Assembly: GCA_021808205.1 (NCBI GenBank)
Contig: JAKBCD010000079.1
Span: 1-7,293, forward strand
Direction of reading: 5' to 3'
Source: Pseudomonadota bacterium
Lineage (GTDB): Bacteria > Pseudomonadota > Alphaproteobacteria > Acetobacterales > Acetobacteraceae
DNA length: 7,293 nucleotides
Shown here: piece after piece, positions 1 through 6,145 of the stretch
Position numbering within the stretch: the first letter of the stretch is position 1
Layout of the letters: every line of letters begins with the position of its first letter
Made by a program: the position numbers and the translations under genes
Notes under the pieces: model-generated
Databases searched by the model: none
Told to the model about the DNA's origin: nothing
What the model saw: only the letters and a program-made list of their open reading frames with translations

Positions 1-1
1 C

Positions 2-142
2 GGCATGACGTTTCAGGTTTCAGACTGCAACATCACCTCCAAAAAGCTGCGGCGTCTGGCGACGGTGCAAGGGCTGATCGGGTTCCTGTTCAACACCGTT
101 ATCTTGGCGCTTTCGGTGAACATCGCGGCGGGGTTGCTTTAG
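2..142 (+). CDS. DUF1345 family membrane protein, C-terminal end only
   Basis: This is the 3' end of a gene that starts left of the window; 46 codons and a TAG stop are visible. The translation begins [19 protein letters not shown], continues with [18 protein letters not shown] and ends SVNIAAGLL. As I recall the family, the pattern 'GMTxQVSDxxxTSxxLRR...[17 protein letters not shown]' is the conserved C-terminus of DUF1345 (COG4291) inner-membrane proteins, usually a little over 200 residues long. The last 25 residues or so are hydrophobic and fit a final transmembrane helix. The function of the family is unknown. The ATG at position 5 falls inside the conserved motif and is not the start. 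The stop lies inside the left arm of the palindromic element that follows. The family call is from memory of the motif. Confidence 0.8.
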   Translation, partial: GMTFQVSDCNITSKKLRRLATVQGLIGFLFNTVILALSVNIAAGLL

Positions 143-150
143 AGCGCGAT

Positions 151-189
151 GACTTCAGGTTCGCTCAATTTGCGAGCGAGCCTTAAGTC
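151..189 (+). terminator. stem-loop after the DUF1345 gene, possible terminator
   Basis: GACTTCAGGTTCGCTC (151-166) and GAGCGAGCCTTAAGTC (174-189) pair at 14 of 16 positions around the 7-base loop AATTTGC. One of the two mismatches would be a G-U wobble in RNA. It begins 8 bases after the DUF1345 stop, a suitable place for a terminator or a 3'-end-protecting hairpin. No run of T follows it, so a classical rho-independent terminator is not shown. Confidence 0.4.
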
Positions 190-227
190 TCAATTGCCCT
201 CTATTCATTGTATTAGAGGCGGGTGCA

Positions 228-266
228 GATTTTTGATCGGATCAATGCGTGATTGGATCTAAAATC
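228..266. repeat. imperfect inverted repeat with 17-base arms
   Basis: GATTTTTGATCGGATCA (228-244) and TGATTGGATCTAAAATC (250-266) are inverted repeats matching at 14 of 17 positions around the loop ATGCG. GATC-rich dyads of this look occur in extragenic palindromic repeats of alphaproteobacteria, as I recall, but membership of a named family cannot be verified here. A regulator-binding dyad is less likely because there is no gene start near it. Confidence 0.45.
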
Positions 267-357
267 ATCCGGCTCTAAAAGCTCAATGCTCTGAGCAAGA
301 CTCGCACGCGCTCTTAAGCCAACCTCTGAACGCCTGGGGCAAGACCTGCCCGGTACC

Positions 358-1524
358 TCAAGCCGCTTCCACCACCCGCTGCCGGGCGCGTTGTATCAAG
401 AACTGCCACACGGCTTGTGGCATTTGCCGGCGTGACTTGACGCGCGCGTATGGCATTTCCTGGATCGGCGCGGTATCGCCCAGCGCCTCGTGTTCTGCCC
501 AGTTGCTGAAATGCATGCGCTCCACGTTATCGACAAAGCTCTCCGAAGGCACGCCCTCCGCGAGCAGCAATTCATGCGAGGCGAGCTCGACATGGTAATA
601 GGTGAATGTCTCAGGCACGTCGTGCTCACGCAGGATGCTGGTGCCGTTTACCATGGCACCGGCCTGGATGAGTACGCCATCCAAGAACAGGGCATGGTCC
701 GGCGAAAGCAGCAGATCACGCATCGGCAACCCTTCGCCCAGCGCTCCGGCGGTGATGCGAATGGGCAGCACCCGCAGCGGGTCGGCAAAGCGTGTGGAGA
801 CATGGCTCATGCCAACCCAACGTACCGGCAGCGGGCCATTGGTGGTCAGCACCATGTCGCCCGCGCGCAGGTTCTCTACCGCGCCGTGGCCCGAAGGCGT
901 GGCGAGCAATGTGCCGGGATAAAAGCACAAAACGCTGGTGATGGTGACATCGCCATTGCCGGATTGCACGCCGGATTGCAGGCTTGTGCTGGTGAGGCTG
1001 CTATTCAGATAGGACCCGCCGCCGCCGCCACCGCCACCGCTAACGCCAAACACGCCGCTGCCACCGCCGCCGCCGCCATAGCCGCCGCCGCCATAGCCGC
1101 CGCCGCCACCGCCACCGCCAAAGCCGCTGCTGGCGTTATAGCCGCCGACAAAGAATCCGCCGCCGCCACCACCGCCATAGGGGCCGCCGCCGCCACCGCC
1201 GCCAAAGCCGCCGCTGCGGCCGCCGCCGCCTCTGCCACCGTTCTGTGAAGTCAGGGCGTTGCCACCCGCGCCAACTATGCCAGCCCCGCCGCCACCACCG
1301 CCGCCCGCGCCATAAGACATGGAAATTCCACCGGCACCACCGACAATAATTTCCAGAACGCTCCCGGCAGCAAGATAGACATCGCCGGAAACCATGGCGC
1401 CCAAACCACCAGCATATCCCCCCGCCCCCGCCCCTCCTTGCGCCCCAAGAGCGGTAATATCGTACAGACCGCTGCTGGCGATCGTATCGAACTGAATGGA
1501 GCCGGTGGCAGTGAAGTCAGTCAT
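358..1524 (-). CDS. glycine-rich protein with C-terminal Hint domain (Hint_2 type)
   Basis: The 388-residue protein has three parts. Residues 1-65 (TATGSIQFDTI...GLYDITALGAQGG...) match the beta-rich lead-in of glycine-rich domain proteins. Residues 66-170 are almost pure glycine, broken by Y, F, S and R. Residues 198-335 form a Hint domain: it opens at Cys200 (LCFYPGTLLATPSG), continues with VENLRAGDMVL and PVRWVG, then the block LLSPDHALFLDGVLIQA with His277, and ends with YYHVELASHELLLAEGVPSES. Cys200 and His277 sit where intein/hedgehog-type Hint domains carry their nucleophile and block-B histidine, so self-cleavage is chemically possible but not shown. The Hint_2 family is often annotated in putative adhesin or RTX-like proteins; its role is unknown. 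There is no signal peptide or calcium-binding RTX nonapeptide, so the export route is unclear. The ATG is preceded by GAGG with 5-base spacing. The gene stands alone and is transcribed away from the sulfotransferase remnant. Confidence 0.85.
   Translation of the reverse strand: MTDFTATGSIQFDTIASSGLYDITALGAQGGAGAGGYAGGLGAMVSGDVYLAAGSVLEIIVGGAGGISMSYGAGGGGGGGAGIVGAGGNALTSQNGGRGGGGRSGGFGGGGGGGPYGGGGGGGFFVGGYNASSGFGGGGGGGGYGGGGYGGGGGGSGVFGVSGGGGGGGGSYLNSSLTSTSLQSGVQSGNGDVTITSVLCFYPGTLLATPSGHGAVENLRAGDMVLTTNGPLPVRWVGMSHVSTRFADPLRVLPIRITAGALGEGLPMRDLLLSPDHALFLDGVLIQAGAMVNGTSILREHDVPETFTYYHVELASHELLLAEGVPSESFVDNVERMHFSNWAEHEALGDTAPIQEMPYARVKSRRQMPQAVWQFLIQRARQRVVEAA
1017..1312. repeat. GCC/GGC triplet low-complexity tract coding for polyglycine
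   Basis: The + strand shows long runs of GCC, CCG and ACC triplets (densest about 1017-1131, 1155-1233 and 1286-1312), interrupted by single codons for Y, F, S or R. They encode the polyglycine core of the Hint protein on the minus strand. Such triplet tracts can change length by slippage or recombination in whole codons without breaking the frame. They also create a long open but spurious Ala-rich frame on the opposite strand. Confidence 0.8.
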
Positions 1525-1740
1525 TCAAGCCTCGTATATATTTTTAGACTTTCGCGGAATACTGATATTGTTTTTTGGCTAACATTCCGATGTTTTAATG
1601 TCACGTTAATTTTCTGTTTGGCAGAAACGGCTATTCATGGCTCATTATGCCAACCCCAATGCCGGTATGGCCGTCGGGAAATGAGCGGGCGGATAGGGAC
1701 AGGGCAGATTGCACGACCGCCCCAGTTTGGAGCTTTTCCG
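1525..1740. promoter_or_regulatory. AT-rich divergent intergenic region
   Basis: This 216-base spacer separates the Hint gene (-) from the sulfotransferase remnant (+) and should hold promoters for both. About 1533-1622 is clearly AT-rich compared with the GC-rich flanks, with TATATATTTTT next to the Hint gene and TTGTTTTTTGG and TTTTAATGTCACGTTAA further right. I could not fix a confident -35/-10 pair. GGAG at 1729-1732, 8 bases before a GTG at 1741, is the ribosome-binding site that places the start of the remnant. Only very short frames exist here (for example 15 codons from 1637), with nothing to support them. Confidence 0.4.
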
Positions 1741-2474
1741 GTGACAAATAATATTGAATTGCAACGCTACATCGCCTTGCACAAGGCAGGCGATCTTGCC
1801 GGCGCGCTGGAAGCGGCAAAGGCGGCATGCGCGGCCACTCCGAACATGCCGGCGGCACATTATGCGCTGGGCGAGGCAAACAGCGCATCGCAGCGCTCGA
1901 TAGCGCGGCATTAGACCAGGCCGCCACGCGCTATCTCGCCGAACTGCATGCGTTGGCCCCAGACAAATCGCGCATTGTTGACAAGATGCCAGGCAATGAG
2001 CTGCATCTTGGGCTCGTCGCGTTGATGCTACCAGGCGCCAAGATCATCCATTGCGTGCGCGACCCGCGGGATATCGGCTTCTCAATCTGGACGTTTCGGT
2101 TTCATGGCGAGCATGCTTATGCGCATGATCTGGCTGATCTGGGCTGGACGATCACGCAGCGGGCAAAGTTGGTGGAGTATTGGCGCACGGTGATTCCAAA
2201 TCAGATTTTGATTCTGGCCCTGCAGGATTGGGTCAATGATTTCGACGGCACGCTGGCCCGCGTGCTGAAGCATCTCGATCTGCCGCCAGACCCAGCCTGC
2301 GCACGATTCTACGAGAATGACCGCGAGGTGCGTACGGTCAGCCGCGCCCAGGTGCGCCAGCCAGTGCATGCGCAGGGTTTGGGCCGCTGGCGGCCTTATG
2401 CAAACGAACTCGCCCCGCTGATTGCGGAACTGGAAAGAGGGGGCATATTGCCAACGCAGCTCACCCCCCCGTAG
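1741..2474 (+). pseudogene. TPR-sulfotransferase, internally deleted and frame-disrupted
   Basis: Two pieces of one protein family sit in different frames. From the GTG at 1741 (GGAG 8 bases upstream), frame 1 gives about 45 residues with a TPR-like helix pair (LHKAGDLAGALEAAKAAC, ATPNMPAAHYALGEA), then stops at 1912-1914. From about 1884, the frame starting at 1884 reads RIAALDSAALDQAATRYLAEL, then VDKMPGNELHLGLVALMLPG, CVRDPRDIGFSIW (the 3'-phosphate-binding motif of PAPS sulfotransferases, about 2061-2090), LVEYWRTVIP, TVSRAQVRQPVHA and LGRWRPY, ending at TAG 2472-2474. In the family as I know it, several TPRs and the 5'-phosphosulfate P-loop (PRSGTS-like) lie between these pieces; here they are missing, so sulfotransfer cannot work. 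The join lies near 1876-1890, where CAGCGC occurs twice (1881-1886 and 1891-1896). A true deletion or an assembly artefact are both possible. The last 14 bases overlap the convergent CinA-like gene. Confidence 0.75.
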
Positions 2475-3222
2475 CAGGCGGCTCGCCCTGCACCGGCTCA
2501 ACCCCCTGCGCGGCGATCAAATCCGTCGCTTGGCGCGCCGCTTCCTCGATGGCCGTCACATCCGTGCCCTTGGCCACCAGCGCCACGCCCCAGGCGCCAT
2601 CGCGCTTGAACGGGTAGCTGCCGAGGTCCAGCGCCGGAAACCGTTCCTGAATCGCCGAAAGCCCCGCGGCGATTGCGCCCTCCATCACCCCCAGCCCGTA
2701 AACCGCGCGCATCTCAATTCGCTCCCCACGCGGCAAGCTGGGCTCAAGCGCCTTCATCATGGCCTGCATAATCCGTGGCACGCCCGCCATCACATGCACA
2801 TTGCCGATGGTAAAACCAGGCGCGATGGAAGCCTCGTTGCGGATGGGAATGGCGCCGCGCGGCATCGTCGCCATACGCTGCCGGGCAGCGTTGTAGCGCT
2901 CACCCATTACCGCCTTCATCTCGCGGTCGGTTTCCTCATGCAGCTCCCACGGCACCCCGAACGCGGCGGCAATGCATTCGCTGGTAATGTCGTCATGCGT
3001 CGGGCCGATGCCACCGGTTGTAAAAAGCAAGTTATAGGAAGCGCGTAATTCATTAACTGCGCTTATGATTTGGTTCGGCACATCCGGTACCACCCGCACT
3101 TCTTGCAGTTTAATCCCCAGCTCGCCCAAACGCTGGGCGATGAACTGCACATTCACATCCTGCGTGCGGCCGGAGAGGATTTCGTTGCCAATAATAAGAA
3201 TCGCGGCGGTGGGATTGCTCAT
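2461..3222 (-). CDS. CinA-N / molybdopterin-binding-like protein (COG1058), stand-alone
   Basis: The 253-residue protein carries the MoCF-binding fold of the CinA N-terminal domain: AAILIIGNEILSGRTQDVN (residues 6-24) and the signature LLFTTGGIGPTHDDIT (65-80), followed by NVHVMAGVPRIMQAM. It ends without the C-terminal amidohydrolase (PncC/CinA-C) domain found in full CinA, so it is the single-domain form often labelled 'competence/damage-inducible protein A' or 'molybdopterin-binding protein'. In studied homologues this domain hydrolyses pyrophosphates such as ADP-ribose; that activity here is inference. The ATG overlaps the TGA of the upstream GNAT-Nudix gene as ATGA (3219-3222) with only a weak GAG upstream, so translation is probably coupled. 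Its stop lies 14 bases inside the convergent sulfotransferase remnant, with a 7-C run at 2464-2470. Confidence 0.88.
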   Translation of the reverse strand: MSNPTAAILIIGNEILSGRTQDVNVQFIAQRLGELGIKLQEVRVVPDVPNQIISAVNELRASYNLLFTTGGIGPTHDDITSECIAAAFGVPWELHEETDREMKAVMGERYNAARQRMATMPRGAIPIRNEASIAPGFTIGNVHVMAGVPRIMQAMMKALEPSLPRGERIEMRAVYGLGVMEGAIAAGLSAIQERFPALDLGSYPFKRDGAWGVALVAKGTDVTAIEEAARQATDLIAAQGVEPVQGEPPATGG

Positions 3223-4226
3223 AAGAAATCTCGCAGCATGGGAATCAACGGCCGGTCGGCGGCGGGCATAGGGTATTCAGCGAGGTCTTGCGGTGCCACC
3301 CAGGCCAGCTTCTGCCCCTCGCGCCCACGCGGCTCGCCCTTCCAGCGGCGGCACAGAAACACCGGCATCAACAAATGAAACGTTTCATATGCGTGCGAGG
3401 CAAAAACAAAGGGCGCGAAATCCTTGGGGTCGGCCTCCAGCCCCAGTTCCTCGCGCAGCTCCCGCGCCAAGCCGGCCTCCGGCGTTTCGCCGGCTTCTAG
3501 CTTACCGCCCGGTAACTCCCACAGCCCTGCCATCTTCTTACCCTCCGGTCGACGGGCCAGCAGCACCCGGCCCTGCGCATCGATTAGTGCAGCCGCCACC
3601 ACCAGCAGCGTCGCAGATTTTTGCGCGGCATCCGCGGTCGTTTGCGCTGGCGCCTCGCGCCCCAGGGTGAAATGCTTCACCGGCAGCTTCTCGCCGGGAC
3701 GGCAGGAAAACACGCGGTGTCCCTTGCCGGTCTGTTCAAACCCCAGATGCCGCAGCACCGCAAGCGAACCATCATTATCCGCCGCCACCACCGCGTTGAT
3801 ATGCGTGATCGGCAAGCTGGCGAAAGCCCAATCGGTGACGCGGCGCACAGCCTCCAGCGCGAAGCCCTGACGCCAATGCGCCCGGCCGATCCAATATCCC
3901 AGCTCGGCGAATTTGCGGTCCTTGGAAAGTTTCAGCCCGACACAACCTGCCAACCCGCCGGTGAGCGTTTCCACAATGGCGAATTGTTCGGCCCGGCCCG
4001 CCTCGCGGTCTCTCGCGGCGGCCTTTATCCATTCCTGCGCTTGTGTTTCTGGGTAGGGAAACGGCGCATCCGGCACGCGTCGGCAGATATCCCAGTCGTT
4101 GATCAGGCGATGAAATACGGCCGCGTCGTCTCCATCGAGGGGGCGCAGGGTAAGACGTGACGTGCGTAGCACCGGGCCAGGCGGCAGTATGATTCCGGGC
4201 ATCAGCGAATCGAAGAGGTCTGGCAT
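3219..4226 (-). CDS. bifunctional GNAT acetyltransferase / Nudix (MutT-like) hydrolase
   Basis: This is a two-domain protein of 335 residues from the chosen ATG at 4226. Residues about 20-170 form a RimJ/RimL-type GNAT domain: RTSRLTLRPLDGDDAAVFHRL, then AGCVGLKL, FAELGYWIGRAHWRQGFALE (acetyl-CoA-binding turn) and NAVVAADNDGSLAVLRHLGF. Residues about 205-335 form a Nudix domain with a perfect box, G241-KLEAG-E247 through REL and REE to GL (GX5EX7REUXEEXGU), preceded by GRVLLARRPEGKKMAGLWELPG as in MutT. The Nudix part probably hydrolyses an oxidised or non-canonical nucleoside triphosphate; the acetyltransferase substrate is unknown. The open frame runs back to 4349, but that would enter proA and adds no recognisable sequence. 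ATG 4202 is an alternative start; neither has a clear Shine-Dalgarno site. It is first in a two-gene minus-strand operon with the CinA-like gene. Confidence 0.87.
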   Translation of the reverse strand: MPDLFDSLMPGIILPPGPVLRTSRLTLRPLDGDDAAVFHRLINDWDICRRVPDAPFPYPETQAQEWIKAAARDREAGRAEQFAIVETLTGGLAGCVGLKLSKDRKFAELGYWIGRAHWRQGFALEAVRRVTDWAFASLPITHINAVVAADNDGSLAVLRHLGFEQTGKGHRVFSCRPGEKLPVKHFTLGREAPAQTTADAAQKSATLLVVAAALIDAQGRVLLARRPEGKKMAGLWELPGGKLEAGETPEAGLARELREELGLEADPKDFAPFVFASHAYETFHLLMPVFLCRRWKGEPRGREGQKLAWVAPQDLAEYPMPAADRPLIPMLRDFL

Positions 4227-4277
4227 GCTGGAGATACTGTAACCCGCAGTTGATCTTCCCGCCAGGACTAGGCAAGC
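4227..4277. promoter_or_regulatory. short divergent promoter region between GNAT-Nudix gene and proA
   Basis: Only 51 bases separate the two divergent starts, so at least one of the promoters must overlap coding sequence or lie in this gap. The stretch contains GAGATACTGTAACCC and TTGATCTTCCCG, less GC-rich than its flanks. TTGATC (4250-4255) could be a -35 element for proA, but no convincing -10 follows. On the minus strand, TACAGTAT lies close to the GNAT-Nudix ATG and could be a -10 for a transcript with a very short leader. AGG (4270-4272), 5 bases before ATG 4278, is a modest ribosome-binding site for proA. Confidence 0.35.
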
Positions 4278-5549
4278 ATGCGACGCATGGACGCCGAAGC
4301 CGACACATATTCGCAAACCATGGAAACCATGGGCCAGCGGGCCCGCCAAGCCGCCGCCGCGCTGGCTAAGCTACAGGCCGCCACGCGCGACCATGCGCTG
4401 CGCCAAGCCGCCGCCGCCTTGCGCGCGGCCGCCCCGGCGATTCTGGCTGCGAACGAGCAGGACATGGCCCATTTCAAAGGCACCTCGGCCTTCGGTGACC
4501 GCCTGTTGCTGAATGCAGCCCGGCTTGAGGCCATGGCGCGCGGGCTGGAGGAGGTGGCGGACCTGCCCGATCCCCTCGCCCGCGTTCTGGCGGAATGGAC
4601 CCGACCGAACGGTCTGCGTATTTCCCGCATTGCCCAGCCCATCGGCGTACTGGGGATGATTTATGAAAGCCGCCCGAATGTTGGGGCGGATGCCGCGGCC
4701 ATTGCCATCAAATCTGGCAACGCCATCATCCTGCGCGGTGGTTCAGAAAGTTTCCACTCCGCCCAGGCCATCCATAAGGCGGTTGCGGCGGGGCTGAAGG
4801 CGGCGGGGCTGCCCGAGGCTACCATGCAGGTGCCCCCCACTGCAGATCGGCAATTCGTCGCCGCCATGCTGGGCGCGGTCGGGCAGATCGACCTCATCAT
4901 CCCACGCGGCGGAAAAACCCTGGTGGGGCTGGTGCAGCGCGAGGCTCGCGTGCCGGTGCTGGCTCATGCCGAGGGGCTGAACCACACCTACATCCACGCC
5001 GCCGCCAACCCAGAGATGGCGCGCAGCGTGCTCGCCAACGCCAAAATGCGCCGCCCCGGCGTGTGCGGTGCCACAGAGACACTGCTGATCGACACCTCCA
5101 TCGCCCCCTCTTTGCTGCCCGTGCTGGTGACCGACCTCGCCGCCTTGGGCTGCGCCTTCAAGGCGGATGCCCGCGCCCGCACCATCTGCCCGGAGCTGCC
5201 CGCCGCCGGCCCGCATGATTTCGACACCGAATGGCAGGATGCGGTGCTCAACATCGCGGTGGTGGATGGGCCGGACTCAGCGCTCGCACATGTGGTCGCG
5301 CATGGCAGCGAGCATACCGAGGCGATCATCACCGATAATGCACAAGTTGCGGAAGACTATCTCGCCGCCTGCCCGGCAGCGGTCACGCTGTGGAACGCCT
5401 CCACGCAGTTCTGTGATGGCGGGGAGTTCGGGTTCGGCGCGGAAATCGGCATCGCCACCGGTCATATCCACGCGCGCGGGCCAATCGGCCCTGAGCAGCT
5501 CACAACCTTTCGTTACGTGGTGCGCGGCACCGGCCAGGTGAGACGCTGA
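4278..5549 (+). CDS. proA: gamma-glutamyl phosphate reductase
   Basis: ProA reduces L-glutamyl-5-phosphate with NADPH to glutamate-5-semialdehyde, the second step of proline synthesis, in the cytoplasm. The 423 residues match the usual family length and show the aldehyde-dehydrogenase-like signatures: IAQPIGVLGMIYESRPNVG (118-136), IKSGNAIILRGGSES (144-158), LIIPRGGKTLV, then AKMRRPGVCGATETLLID (255-272) with catalytic Cys263, NASTQFCDGGEFGFGAEIGI (373-392) and HARGPIGPEQLTTFRYVVRG near the end. ATG 4278 is chosen for its upstream AGG; ATGs at 4287, 4320 and 4329 are alternatives, since the first 15 residues are not conserved. Its partner proB (glutamate 5-kinase) is not next to it in this window, where the upstream neighbour is divergent. 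The TGA at 5547-5549 overlaps the probable CTG start of nadD. Confidence 0.96.
   Translation: MRRMDAEADTYSQTMETMGQRARQAAAALAKLQAATRDHALRQAAAALRAAAPAILAANEQDMAHFKGTSAFGDRLLLNAARLEAMARGLEEVADLPDPLARVLAEWTRPNGLRISRIAQPIGVLGMIYESRPNVGADAAAIAIKSGNAIILRGGSESFHSAQAIHKAVAAGLKAAGLPEATMQVPPTADRQFVAAMLGAVGQIDLIIPRGGKTLVGLVQREARVPVLAHAEGLNHTYIHAAANPEMARSVLANAKMRRPGVCGATETLLIDTSIAPSLLPVLVTDLAALGCAFKADARARTICPELPAAGPHDFDTEWQDAVLNIAVVDGPDSALAHVVAHGSEHTEAIITDNAQVAEDYLAACPAAVTLWNASTQFCDGGEFGFGAEIGIATGHIHARGPIGPEQLTTFRYVVRGTGQVRR
5536..5541 (+). promoter_or_regulatory. ribosome-binding site deciding the nadD start
   Basis: AGGTGA is a perfect match to the anti-Shine-Dalgarno core and ends 4 bases before the CTG at 5546-5548. 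No ATG, GTG or TTG lies downstream in the nadD frame until 5618. This site therefore supports CTG as the real initiation codon. It lies inside the last codons of proA. Confidence 0.55.
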
Positions 5550-6145
5550 GAAGCCATCGCTACCGGCTGAAGATCGGCCTGCTCGGCGGCTCGTTCAACC
5601 CGGCGCATGAAGGGCATTTGCACGTCGCCCAACAGGCCATGCGGCATCTGGGGCTGGACCAGCTCTGGCTCATGGTCTCGCCCGGCAACCCGTTGAAACC
5701 CGCCGCCGGGATGGGCACACAAGCTGAGCGCCTGGCAAGTGCCCGGCGGATTGCCGATGGGCGAAGAATCATCGCCACGGATATCGAGTCGCGGCTTGGC
5801 ACGCGCTACACGCGCGACACCCTGCGCGAATTGCAACGCCGCTTCCCCTGTGCGCGCTTCGTCTGGCTGATGGGGGCGGATAATCTCATTCAGCTCCCAC
5901 GCTGGGGGCGCTGGCAAGAGATCATACGCGCCATGCCGATGCTGGTCGTGCCTCGCCCCGGCGCCACGCGCCGCGCTTTGGCCGGGCAAGCCGCAAAATG
6001 GAACCATAAATATCGCCTTCCCGCACGGGCTGGGTTATGTCTTGCCAAGATGACGGCACCGGCCTGGATTCTCCTGCCTGTGCGGGAGAATGCGGCTTCC
6101 GCCACCGAATTGCGCCGCAGAATTTTAGAAGGAACAAAGCCATAA
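5546..6145 (+). CDS. nadD: nicotinate-nucleotide adenylyltransferase, probable CTG start
   Basis: NadD joins ATP and nicotinate mononucleotide into deamido-NAD, the penultimate step of NAD synthesis. The frame shows the nucleotidyltransferase motif KIGLLGGSFNPAHEGHLHVA (residues 9-28, with the HxGH histidines at 21 and 24), LWLMVSPGNPLKP, FVWLMGADNLIQLPRWGRW and the C-terminal SATELRRRI (185-193), the ISSTxIR-type ATP-binding motif. The start is unusual. The frame is open back to a TGA at 5492, yet holds no ATG, GTG or TTG before the TTG at 5618, which falls after the essential motif. CTG 5546 forms a CTGA overlap with the proA stop, has AGGTGA upstream, and gives 199 residues, a normal NadD length. 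CTG 5567 and ATC 5573 are weaker alternatives. Standard gene callers would probably truncate it to 5618 or miss it. It is cotranscribed with proA and rsfS. Confidence 0.9.
   Translation: MRSHRYRLKIGLLGGSFNPAHEGHLHVAQQAMRHLGLDQLWLMVSPGNPLKPAAGMGTQAERLASARRIADGRRIIATDIESRLGTRYTRDTLRELQRRFPCARFVWLMGADNLIQLPRWGRWQEIIRAMPMLVVPRPGATRRALAGQAAKWNHKYRLPARAGLCLAKMTAPAWILLPVRENAASATELRRRILEGTKP
6127..6133 (+). promoter_or_regulatory. strong ribosome-binding site before the rsfS start
   Basis: AGAAGGA lies 8 bases before position 6142, where the rsfS frame reads ATA overlapping the nadD stop as ATAA. No ATG, GTG or TTG of the rsfS frame lies near this site: the nearest in-frame ATGs are 6037 and 6241. 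The site is well placed only for initiation at ATA 6142. Confidence 0.5.

Larger units (their letters stand above)
138..317. repeat. compound palindromic intergenic element
   Basis: This stretch between the DUF1345 stop and the Hint gene holds no convincing gene and is built of nested inverted repeats. The outer arms are TTTAGAGCGCG (138-148) and CGCGCTCTTAA (307-317), complementary at 10 of 11 positions. Inside are a hairpin with 16-base arms (151-189), one with 17-base arms (228-266) and a short one, GCTCA/TGAGC (281-296). The left outer arm overlaps the stop codon of the preceding gene. The architecture suggests a mobile extragenic palindrome or MITE-like unit, or alternatively a set of RNA hairpins ending transcription from both sides. 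No transposase is nearby and no target-site duplication was identified. Confidence 0.5.

Noticed and set aside
336..351. GGGCA/TGCCC stem just beyond the Hint gene stop as its terminator
   Set aside because: The stem is only 5 base pairs and has no T run on the minus strand, too weak to call.
490..1248. Long + strand open frame of 252 codons, Ala-rich in its second half
   Set aside because: It is antisense to the Hint gene and stays open because polyglycine GGN codons read as alanine GCN on the other strand. It has no recognisable domain.
1637..1684. 15-codon frame with an ATG in the divergent spacer
   Set aside because: It is too short and has no ribosome-binding site or recognisable sequence.
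1438..1740. Upstream extension of the TPR frame to 1438
   Set aside because: It overlaps the start of the Hint gene and lacks family similarity; GTG 1741 with GGAG 8 bases upstream fits the TPR segment better.
4227..4349. Upstream extension of the GNAT-Nudix frame to 4349
   Set aside because: It would overlap the start of proA by 72 bases, has no recognisable residues, and the family sequence begins near the ATG at 4226.
4980..5000. ProA motif reads EGLNHTYIH instead of the more usual form with Cys before His
   Set aside because: The catalytic cysteine is a different one (Cys263 in PGVCGATE), which is present, so this looks like ordinary family variation.
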